Positions 1 to 11,900 of a stretch of 64,000 bases of DNA are shown here, in pieces. Position 1 is the first letter of the stretch; each line of letters begins with the position of its first letter. The position numbers and the translations under genes were made by a program. The DNA lies in contig OX439044.1 in NCBI GenBank assembly GCA_949317995.1, positions 51,478,166 through 51,542,165 of the forward strand, given 5' to 3'. The notes below the pieces were generated by a model, which saw only the letters and a program-made list of their open reading frames with translations, had not been told where the DNA came from and ran no database searches. This stretch comes from Acholoe squamosa (lineage: Eukaryota > Annelida > Polychaeta > Phyllodocida > Polynoidae).

Positions 1-2887
1 ATTTGGATTCTAAATTTGGCATTATTATTTTTTTTTTGGATACGATGGATCCATCGTATGCATACAATCTCACCAGTGGGATTGAATGTGATGGATGCCA
101 TTCACTATTAAGTGACATCCCCGACACTCGCGGGGGTGACTTTGTTTGTCCTAGCCACGTTAAATAAAATTTTGCTAATTTTCAACATAGTCACCCAGAC
201 TAACATTTTGAAATAGTGCCGTAAGAAATTACACTGTTAATTTTTTCCACCCTTTTCTGACTCCAAATTTCTCAATTTTGGTCCAATTTCGGTGATTTTT
301 GAATCATGGGGATCTGCTCCCCACTTCATATAGACTACCATGGGCAAAATCTCTGACTCAGAGAGCGCGCCAAAAGAATCCCCCCTATTGGGATATTTTT
401 ATTATAAAACTCTAAAACTCTTTTGGAGTTAATGTTATTAAAATTGCCAAACACCTATTGGCCTCTGATCCCAATAAGTTTGTCTTTTTTACACAAGTTA
501 ACCATCTAATGAGTTGACACCGCTTTGATTTTAACCCTAAATGGCTCCCACTTTGGTTCCATTTATTTAAAATTCCAAATACAGCCTGAAGATTCTCTGG
601 ATGAAACCGCAATACCACCAATTTACTCCCCTGTGGGCTAAATTCAATCACCAAATCCAATCAACAACTCAAGTTGTTGATTACTTTGGTATCACCATGC
701 AACATGGTAACCATGTTACCCTGTGACATCACGTCGCCATGGAAAAGAGTGGGTGCACTATAAAAGAGTTCAACTTTTGAAAACTCTCATTCAAGCGGTA
801 GCTGTTGGAGGGGCCACATCGTAGCCACGTATCTATTGATGTTCTAAATTTGGCATTATGATTTATAAATTTCAAAACTGAGTTTATTCTATATAACTTC
901 TCAGTGCACATTATCAATTTGCATACAAAGTAAAGTACGTTTACTTCAATACTGGTATTTCACACCACACAATTAATTTAACTAACGAAAGACCTTGTTT
1001 CTCTAATAAAAAAACAAATCAGAATCCAACATTATCAAGTGCCAAAATCATTATGTGCTAATTTGCTTATCTATACTTGATTATCATATTGATATCTTAA
1101 TATGTCTCTTTAAGCTTACACTTGAGTGTCTAATAAAGTATGTCTCAAAGTGAACACCTGTATGATTATGATTATAATTATACAATATTAGTACATTACC
1201 ACACCTTCCAATGCCCCATAATACCGTAATCTCCCGCTTAGAAGGCGCACCTTCTACGTGAATCAGATTTGGGGTGCGCCTTCTACACAGGTGGTAAATT
1301 ACCTTCAGTTGGGGGTGCGCCTTATAAGAGGGGTATTTTTACTATAGAACAGTAATAAACTGACAAAAATCTGCCTGGAGGGGTGCGCCTTCTACGTGAA
1401 ACAGCCTTCTCTGAGTTGGGGGTGCGCCTTCTACGTGAGCTGCGCCTTCTACGCGGGAGATTACGGTAGGTTAATATGCAGATATGCCAACATGTAACCA
1501 GGAAGTCAATAATCCATTATAGATTAGAAAAAAAATGCTTAGAAGAACAGGCTAGCCACACCTCCTTGGCAAACCTTGCTGTCCAGGTAAAGCAAGGCAG
1601 TTTATTGCGATTATGGGGGCAATTATTGCTGGGTATTTAAGGCAGAGTCCTTTTGAACAGTATTGATGCAGCTTACAATAGGAAGGGGTGCCTTTTGCAG
1701 ATAAACAGGCTTGGATAAAATTATGAGCCTATAATGCTAGTTCAGGGGTTTATAAGCTCAATAAAGCAGCATAACTATCCACAGCTAAGCTCTGACATAA
1801 TTATTTTGATATGGGGATGCCAGCATTATAATATACACATTTCCTAGTGGATGTTTTAATGGATTTGAAGTGCTCAACATTGAACAAGAGCTTTATATTT
1901 TGTGCAATGAGTATTTTATAGTTTCTTTTTGAAATACAGACACTGATCAAACATTATCTAAAATAGTAAATGTATGGAAGAAAATTGCTGGATCAACATC
2001 GGTCAGTCAGAAATAAAGTAAAATAAGGTTCACGATAATCATTCATTTGTGCCCATTCCTCTCCTGTTACCCATACGTAACTCAACTATTTGATGAGGCC
2101 ATGCCGGGTTTAGTATACCAGCAGTTATGGTTCTGTATTGAATGATTAAGCGAACCCATCTCTGAATTCTTTTCATTGGTTTGCATACAACGTGGCAACC
2201 CTAGAGCAGTGAAGTTTGAAATCTGGCTATTTTATGCCACCTTGCCCCAGGATTTGCTGTTCTCCTATACTTAAGCATAGGAACCCTCAAAGCATACATG
2301 AATAATGTCAGTTGCGTGGCAATCTCCACAGACTCAGCAGTGGGACAACCTTAACTTTGTTAATGCTTAACTTTCTGCATAACATACTCACATAGAATTC
2401 CTTCACTCTAGGTAACAATTTCATCTGCAATATTGCAACCAATGCAGCCACATTTTAGCCTTAACCTCTTAAATTCATGCTATGGGCGTTCAGCTAAAGA
2501 TGCTAGACCTGACCTACAGTGCACAAACACAGCCAAGCTATGGTGAAAAGTTTATATTGGTGACTGCCTCATTCAACACTGCCCAGTATTAAAAAAAGAA
2601 TATTTAGAAAATAGAAAAAAAAGAAAAAAAACCTTTATATTATTGTTTTTATTATACACATGAATTAGAAATTAGAATGTAAAGTTACACAAAAATGAGA
2701 AATAACACAAAACATGTTTTTTTTTCTCAGCATATTGATAGAGATTAGGCATATTTGAAAAGGACAGATGGTAGGACATCCACTGATTCCCACCTCACAA
2801 TAAATCCGAATTCACAGTAAAAGAGGGGGCAGCCTACCACACTCAGATTGATATAATTAGTTAATGTGTATAGTAAGGTGTACCTAC
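1..2887. other. PLCL intron or 3' flank; no gene recognised
   Basis: AT-rich. It holds the MITE at 1222-1468, a 20-bp perfect palindrome at 40-59, and TCTAAATTTGGCATTAT at both 9 and 841, which may mark a dispersed repeat. I searched for a PLCL C-terminal exon and found none. Confidence 0.6.
1222..1468. mobile_element. MITE, TACCGTAATCTCCCGC family, copy 1
   Basis: The ends are inverted repeats (TACCGTAATCTCCCGC and its complement GCGGGAGATTACGGTA) with a probable TA target duplication. The interior repeats GGTGCGCCTTCTACG. There is no coding capacity. The TA target suggests the Tc1/mariner/pogo group, by inference. Confidence 0.8.
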
Positions 2888-2985
2888 CCCACCGCCCCGT
2901 TTATTGGTGATGGCAATGTGAACGAATAGTGTGCAGTTGGGGATATCCTCTCCCGTGTTGGACTTTAACCGCACATGCCGGTAAC
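2888..2985 (-). CDS. PLCL: PLCL visible exon 18: end of C2 domain
   Basis: Residues 717-749. It reads [18 protein letters not shown] then [15 protein letters not shown]. It ends at the donor GTAGGT in phase 0, exactly where PLCL proteins continue into a long C-terminal helical tail. I found no continuation on this strand between 1 and 2887, so the remaining exons should lie to the left of the window. Confidence 0.95.
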
Positions 2986-5900
2986 CTAAAATTGAGTGAT
3001 ATGTGTGAGAATATCTTTCCTTAACTATATGTAAAGAAATTTGTAACAATATCACTGATCTTGGTGGGTGCATATATTGTTCTGTGATGAGGAATCTTAA
3101 CTCAATTTTACATTGATTTCATTCGCGTTTGGACATGTTTGTCAGCGATCCAGAGAATTACTGATATACATGATGAGAGCGTATTGTGTAGAACCCTTGA
3201 AATTTACAGGCCTTTTTCTGTTACTAGGTTTATAGGCCTTTACCTATTACCAGGTATCTTTCTTTTGAGCCAAAATCTAATCTCCATTTATGTCTATCAT
3301 ATGATATTTCCTACCTGTCTGCATACACTCAAATGGAATGGTGTATTGTCCGATGAACTCATCTCCGATGAAATCATCATCGAGTACTGCGAAGCGGATA
3401 AGTGCTAACTCTGGGAGGTTTATTTGGAACTCAAAGCTCTCATCAAACAATGGGTTATAACCTGTAACAGAAGAAACTGATTGTATCTGTCTCCCTTTGT
3501 ATTTCTTACAAAGAAACAGATATATGTACTTGTAAAGCATAGTTAGCCAATGATGTAACATTTATGATGCGGTGAATAAGTATTGGACCATTTATATCAG
3601 GCGTACAATAACCAATACACCATTCTTCATGGTAATTGCTTATAAAAATATTGCATATGGCTTACCAGTGTGCATAACTGTCTTTGTGCGCTCCTCAGCA
3701 CAGTCTGCGGGAATGCCGAAGATTTCTACGGTCACGTAGGGGTCAATTGTATTGCCCTTGGCACCTGACCCTTTGGGTTTTGGCAACTGTTGACCACTGA
3801 TGATCTGTGTGAAAAATATCGACAAAAAATCTATTAACATGATTTAGTATATTTCAATCTTTCTCCTTCTTTTTGATTAAAGTACAGCTTTGGTCTGTGC
3901 CCTCTTATTTCCCCCCAGCCCGGTCCCTCTGTTGACGTTTGGGGAGCTTGTCTCCGTATATGAAGGGGAAGGGGGGCTTCAAATGTTTATCATCATACCT
4001 TTTTAAACACCCCTCCAGGATCCCTATACAAAGGGCACACTCGCGAACATTGTCATGATGTTTTTAAAGCAGAGCAATGAAATCTAGGAAATCAGTGGCA
4101 TGCTTCAGACCTTGATGTGCAGAATCTGTGGGGAGACACCAGGTATGACATCACGAGTATTAGCTGAGAAGTAAGCGATCTCCTCTCTCATAATGGCGGG
4201 TTTCAGTACGTAGCCACAACCACCGTTTTGTAGGAAGCGACCATCATTAAGGTCCATCATCAAGCCTGATGTCTGGTAATTCAAAGCCACTGCAATCCAA
4301 GATAATTTATATATTTTAATATACACTAAATTGGTGTACTTTTCTACAGATGAGTATTAGTAGAAAGTTTCCATGAGTACATCTTTTATGTCATGGCTGA
4401 TACGAACGTCACTATAGATTAGTACTAGAACTGCAATGTGGCTGTATTCAATGGGTGTTCGCCATCTTGGATTTTTAACAGATCTGGGCAGTTTTTCTTT
4501 ATTTAAAAGCAAAATAACCCCCTAGGCCATGACATAAATGCAAATGTCCACTCCAGTGAATAATTTTGCATCGCATTCACCTTGGTGAGGCCTGTCCGCA
4601 TTCAACTCTGCCTATAAGGCATCGTTGAATACGGACAGCCTCACCTCGGTGAATACGATGCAAAATTATTCACTGGTCGTGGACATTTGCTTATATATCA
4701 TATGAAAGACTCCCTCGCAGTGTTTACTTGTGGTTCGTATTTAAAAACAGGACTTTGATATAGAGAAATCTTCCCAAAATATCAGCAGCATTGCTTATGA
4801 GAATTAACAGGCCAATGCTCTACCACTTTTATACAATAAGTGTGGTGATCATGCTCGAGACAAAAGTGTTCCCTCAAACATTTGCATTAACAAGACATTA
4901 ATGATAAACCTTTACTTATAGTAAAAGAACAGAGCCAGAGAGGGCCATCTAGAACTAAATGATTGAAAACACCTTACCCATTTGGCATCCACAGTTCCAT
5001 AAGTCCTGTGGGTTGTAGTTGCTTGAGTCCACACGCATCCCATTGGGGTAGACACGGGAGAGGAACCGCTTATTGTGACTGACAAACTCCTCCGGGCAAG
5101 CATTCGCCAAACGCAAAGCCGAAGATTCGCTGAATGAACACATCTCATAATACTTCTCTGAAATAGGCAAAACCATGAAGCAATGTAATAGTTGACGGGA
5201 AATAGGTGAGTTTTAAGTAGAGTAAAGGCCTCGTTGGTATTCTTAACTTTCAGACTTTATAACAAGAAATATACAATATATGAGATGAATTACAGTGATT
5301 TCACATTCCTAATGGTATTTAACTAAAAGCGTACTCACGTTTTTGTATTGACACTTGGAAGTCCTCAAACCGTATTGATTTGCAGTATGTGACTAGATCT
5401 GAAAGTTCTTTGGCAAGTTTGTGCTTTTTCATTGATCCCTCCTGTAAATGAAACACTACGTTAATGCTACAGTACATTATGTGATCAAGTTATTTTGGAT
5501 TTATACATTTTTAATGGCGGCATACAGATGTTATGAGCACTCATATAGCAACTACCGTAATCTCTCGCGTATAAGGCACGTCTTATATGGGGGGTTTTAG
5601 TTCTCATTGGATCCACAAGGGGGCACCAAGACCATTCATTTGATATCTTTCATGTCCCCTTGGTCATAATAGGACATAGGGGGCCCCAGGAGGGTCTGGG
5701 GTGGCCCAAGCTACACATAGGTTTTTGAATTTTGAAAATTCATTTAGTAGAACCAAAGTTATGAATTTTTCATTTTTTTGAGAATTTTCCAAAACTCTAG
5801 GTGCACCTTATATGCGGGCTGCGCCTTATACGCGGGAGATTACGGTACAATCAGTATTGGTTGAAGCAGCCCCCAAACTGAAATGTCTGATACAAATCAT

Positions 5901-8900
5901 AAGTTACACTAGGATTTTACTAGATATGCTAAGCTGATAAACATACCCGCTTGTTGTTCTTTCGTTGTTTCTCCGTCTCCCCTTCATCTTCCTCTGTGAC
6001 ATACCCGTCTTCGTTGTCTGCATCCATTGGTAATTTCTTGTTCTGTCAAATAAGACAAAAAAGGGATACCCAAATAACAAAATGACTGTGTCGAGTATAC
6101 ATATGGTAGGTGCCTCCAGTAGGGAGATAATCTATGAACATTATAAATATTGTATATACATGCTAAATTCTTGCCGTCACAATCGGTAGCTTGATCCAGG
6201 ATTTCATGAAAAATAAAAGAAAAGGCTGCTACAAGTGTCTCATATGCTACCTTGATGAGTATTTTGCCCTTGAGCTGCTCTGGAGTGGGTAGGTAATTCC
6301 TGTTGGTGTCGATGTTGTCACTAAAGAGCAGGTCCCCGAGTACCTCCTTGAGGCAGCGTGCCATGGCCTGCTGCTGCCGTACACTGCAGTGGTTCTCCAG
6401 TGACAGGATGAGTGGGTACCTGCACAAAAAATACATAAAGTACCATAAAGTCTCTCGTATAAGCCGCCCCCCTCGTATAAGCCTCCCTAGTTTGAGAGAA
6501 AGTTATAAGCCTTACCTAGGGCTTGAAAATTGGCATTTTAGTACTGTTTTATAGTATGATATAGTCGTATAATCCGCACCCAGACTTTGAGCCATTCCTA
6601 TAAGCCTAATTTTTATTTGGGTTCTGGTACTGGCCGCGGCTTATACGAGGAAATTTACGGTACTGCTGTAATACCCATCATAGAGGGTACACCCAGCTTA
6701 CATGGCGACTTGAAGGTGGTGTTGTAAGGCACGCCTAGGCCTGGGTTTCTACAGTTAAGTAGTGGTCTATTGTACAAATACCTCCCTTATAAGGTGCATC
6801 CTAAGGTCAGATGCCCTATAAGTTCCCTGTTTAAGTCACGCTTCATATGCATATCATGTTACTGAGGTAAACCTCCTATGTTTCTTCGCAACTTTGGGTA
6901 GTATTAAAAAATCATATAGATCTAAAAAGAAGAGAGCTTTCCTTGTCTGGTCTATAGCATGTATCCTGTCACTAGTACAATGACATTTCCCCAGTATCTA
7001 CTATAGCATACATATCAAAGTCTCATGTTGGCTGTGATGTAATTCTGGAAAACCATTTGAATTCGATCTATATTCTGATGACAAGTTCTTTTGCCCCCCC
7101 CCGCCCATTACCGCTGTATAGTTGCTTCTGGATCTAGCCTTTTCATTTCAGAATAAAATCTGGTAAGGTCTCTCAGAACACAGATGGCACTGCTGAGCTC
7201 TCTGTGGCCTTTGCTTTGGCATTGCACCACTGTGGATAACACACAAGGTGGCAGCAGTAGGCTTATTCCATGCTTCATGGATGAAGTCTTCTGCTAATTC
7301 AAAGGGTTGCCATGGCTGTCAGCCTGGCTTTGAGACCTTTGCAGTATTGTATTTGAAAAGAGAATCAGTATGAATTCAGCCATGCACTGATGGAAGTGAA
7401 ATTATCAGTGGTATTTTTATGGAACCAGAGAGGAAATGTCACTTAAAAAACCTCAGAGCATTATGTTCATGGGGAACCAGTGATAAAGGTGTGACTTACT
7501 CGGATGCTGTGAAGGCATGGTCGCGTATTGCTTCGATGACAGACCGGAAGCTGATTTTGGATGTGAGCGTGAGGCCATGGTAGATGATGGGTTCATCATT
7601 GCCTCCATCCCAACAGTCCACTGATGAAAGATCATACAGAACATTGTGAACAACAGTCAACTGAATAAAGATTATATTGAATAATGTGAACAACAGTCCA
7701 CTGTAAAACGATCATACTGAACACTGTGAACAGCAGTCCGGTGAAAACAGAAGATATCGAACGCTGTGAACAGTCACTAAAAGAGCACACTGAATAGTGT
7801 GAGCTGTAGGCCACTGTAATTTACGCTCATCACTAAGACCAGTGTCTTAAAATCACTAACAGCAAGGAACTACAAAAAGCAGCTAGATTGAAACCACTGA
7901 AAATCACCTTGGTTATGGTCACTACCGTAGTGGTTATTTTATTGCATTTTATGCATCTAAAACCCAGCAATTTCATGATGATTCCTTTGAACCCTTGAAT
8001 TGACCAAGATCAATTGGTTTTATCGCAGCTGTTCTGCTATCCAAAAATGTTCCCCAGTGTACTGGCTCCACTACACTCCAAAAGGTCCACTGGAGCAACC
8101 AACAAGGCAACTTCAGTGGCGGATTTAGAGGAAGGGGGGGGGGTTAATTGCATATTAGGGAGTGGTCATTTTTTAACAACGGGGGGGGGGGGGTTGGTGG
8201 GTTGTGTGGGGACAAAAAAAATTGAGACCCCTCCTAAGGGGGGGGGGACAAAAAAAATTTCAGACCCCTCTTAGAGGGGGACAACAAAAATTCGCCCCTT
8301 TTGAGCGAAAAAGCTCGCATGCCACTAAAGAATAAAAGGGGGGACGGAAAAATTATGGACCCCTTTGAGGGGGGGACGGAAAATCTTTCGCCGCGCACGC
8401 ATGGAGTTTCACCAACCCCCCCACCTGTTGTTAAAAAATGACCACTCCCTTATGCACCCCTGAATTTGCTCAAAAATAGGGGATGCGCCCCCTCCTTTTT
8501 CAAATCCTGGATCCGCCACTAAACATAAAGGGACAATAAATGGATACTTACACTCTACACATCTGCAGCCCTTCTGTAATGCCCGGATGTAGCCATCGAT
8601 GCTGGAGGGACCTTTCAACTGGTCCTCCAGAAGGTACCTGATAAGAGAAAATAAAGAGGCACATATTAAGTACAACATGGATTGAAAATTAATTTTGTTC
8701 TCATGATCCCATTTTTTTTCCCCAGTTTATCCATTGGACCATAATGTAGAAGAAGGGAGGGTTAGAGATAGTAGGGTCACAGCGAGTAATAACAGGGTTG
8801 TGGAAAGATGAGAATAGTGTAGATAAGAGGGTTGAAGATAGCAGGATGGGAGATAGGAATGTAGGTAGAGGTGACTGCATAAACAAGCAGCCGATTTATC

Positions 8901-11900
8901 AGTTTATATTTCTGCTTTAACTTTCTGCTTGCTATATAGCTGTAGCTGAATCTCACAACAGGAAATGTACAGGATGGGAGTCGTCATGTATAAAAACTGA
9001 TGCTGAAGGATGGTTCATTTCTATGACTGGTAAATTTTGCACTATTATATACCCAGTTGCCTATTACTGTATTGTTTGTTTTTTCCTATTAAAACAACAA
9101 CAAAGACACAACAAAACAACACAGAATTTATTTCACTAGATTATAGGGCAAGGACAACAGAATGAGCGGACATCCTTTTTCCCTTTCAAAGTACCATTTG
9201 ACTGCTGCCTGCAGAAAGAGATCCTGCTGTACCAGACAGAATCTATTCAGAGGAGTCAGCAATAAACTGCTGGTACCATAACAAGTACAAAGTCACTGCT
9301 GGAACCAGCAATTTATTGCATGACTCAGCTATCAATTGCCTACTGTGGTCATAGATTGATTACCACGACAAATGCCTAACAGTCAAACCTATTGCAGTGT
9401 GGACATTGTCAATTGAGAAGTTAATTGAGTCTTCGGTTGGGACAGTCAAATTCAGACCAAGACAATCAGTCAAACTTCTATGTGGAAAACTCTTTAAGGC
9501 CGTAATGGGCATGCATGCACAATGGATATCCATTGGTCATGATGCCTGATTTTTAGACTGGTGAGTAACTCGCCAGGGTCCATCATGCAGGTAACACACA
9601 GTACTGAGACAACCCCAAGAAACGGTATGATGCACCAATACCGTGCTGGCGAGGCTACTCACCAGCACTCCATTGGTACATCATGCCGACCACAGACCAT
9701 AAGGCCTAGGGAATCTTACGACCCTTAAATGCCTAATTGGTGCTGTCAGTGATGTATGGTGGGACTGTCACCGCTGAGGGGCTGATATTACACAGAAGAG
9801 TGATTTGATTATAAGCTTTGTTTCTCCTGATGATGGCCATCCTCATCTGTCAGCCTAGAGGTAAGGTAATTCAGACACACGAGGTACTACAGGAGATAGG
9901 TATTGCCTGCTGCTAGGGTATAGGGTATGTAAGGCTACAATACCATATTGTGATCATGAGGTGTGCGGGACTGCCCATTGAGAGATGGAATATATATGAG
10001 ATGGGAAAATACACGGCTAAGCTTGACACTTGAAGCAAAACTGCTAGACTATTACTACCTAGATCCATATTGGTTAAAGGGAATTCCAACTGGGTTTTAA
10101 AGCTTCAAAGAGGGATCCATTGTCGTCAGTCTATGGCCGTAAGACTGACAATTCCTATGTGGTCAATTTCTGATCTTAAAGAATGCTATATTAGTAGCCT
10201 GATGATAGTGTTACTTTGTCAATTGTACTAAGCTGGGTTGGAGGAGGGGGGGTGAGGTATAACACGCCTCCTTCATTAAACACCACTATTCTTGACATAC
10301 CTAGAAACAGAAAAGGAACATATTAATAATGTTCTTTTTTCCTGAACTGAATCTGACAGCTGTATCAGATGCCTGCCTTGCTATTTCTATAAGCCAGAGT
10401 CTCCATAACGAGCTCGGGGCTCTTCTCGTCTTATGTTTCTTCACATAATGTTGTATAGCCGTCGGAGAACATAGCAAAGAGCTATTCTTGCAATAGATCA
10501 TATTTCTTGTTCCATTAAGACCATATGGCAGAAGGCCACAACGCCATTGGCTATCATACTATATGTGTGGCTCTTTCTTGGAACAACATGTGCTTTGAGA
10601 GATGTAATCTGAATAAACAGAATTTGAAACAACTATCCCTTGATATTCATACAGAGACAATAAAACATCAATACTTTCTAAGGGGAAGGAAGTTGTCGAC
10701 ATATGAGGGCACTTTTCTAATGGTAGAGGGCCTGTTTTGTGCACAGCAGGTAGGCATTGAAACGCTGATCAGGGACAGAGGTTTTTTGAACTACAGAATC
10801 TTTTGTGAATTTTGTGAGTAATAAAGTCATCTAACAATTCTCTAAATTCTCTTCGTATGCACCAGTGATATACCAATGTTATATCAAACTTCAGAAACAA
10901 TTATCTTTCATTAGATAAGGAGATATATTAGCACATTAAAAAAAAAAGCTTCAGAGGAAGCTCCCTGTTATCAGTTAGGTATGTTCTGGCAGCATCAACT
11001 TGGATTCAGTAGAGCTTTTTGTTCTACCAGGTTGGAACAGACAAACCTCAGGCAACTTTGAAGGATTCTCTAATGATGCTGAGCCAAACAGGAAATTCAA
11101 TATAGTTAGTGTTTGCAGACAAAGGTGCCATTGCCATTAAGCTCTAAATGGGTGACCTGGAATCAGCACCCCACACCTGTTTGTGTCGGATATAACATCC
11201 AACAGAACGATAGCTTTCAGTATACAGATGTCAATGAGAAGAGTGGTCTACCTATGGCTTCTTTTTATTTAGTACAGTGGACATGCAGTGTAAGCAGTTT
11301 TGCCCAATGTGGCGCATACCACTGAGTCAATTGCAACAGCAAGTAACATTGCAAAAGGCAAATATTGTAATACCTTGCAAACAAGCTGTGGCTTATAGTC
11401 CCTTTCAGAGGCATACTAGTGTAGTGCGGCTTACAGAGTCATCCTAAAGTCAGGGTGCGGTGTGCATGTAGGGTTTTATATATACCGTAAACTCCTGCGT
11501 ATAAGACGTGTCCTCTACGCCAAACAAATGCCTTGTGTGTCTTATAGGATTTCTTCAAGTTGGGGGTGCGTCTTATACGAGGGGTAATTTTACTATAGAA
11601 ATGTATTGAATTTACAAATATCAGCATTAAAATGTGCGTCTTATACGCGAAAATGCATGAGCTGAGTTTGGGGTGCGTCTTATACGCGCAGCGCGTCTTC
11701 TACGCGGGAGATTACGGTAATAGACTATGGGAAGATAACAACAAGAACTCTCTAAGCTACAGACTTCAGCACGAGCCTCTCACAACTGTATGGTTTCATG
11801 GTGCATAATTGACAAATTGTGTTGTATTGAATTGCCCTATTTCAAAGTCATTTAACCGGCAATCCTTTGTCATTTGGCTCGTTCAATGACATGTTTTCCT

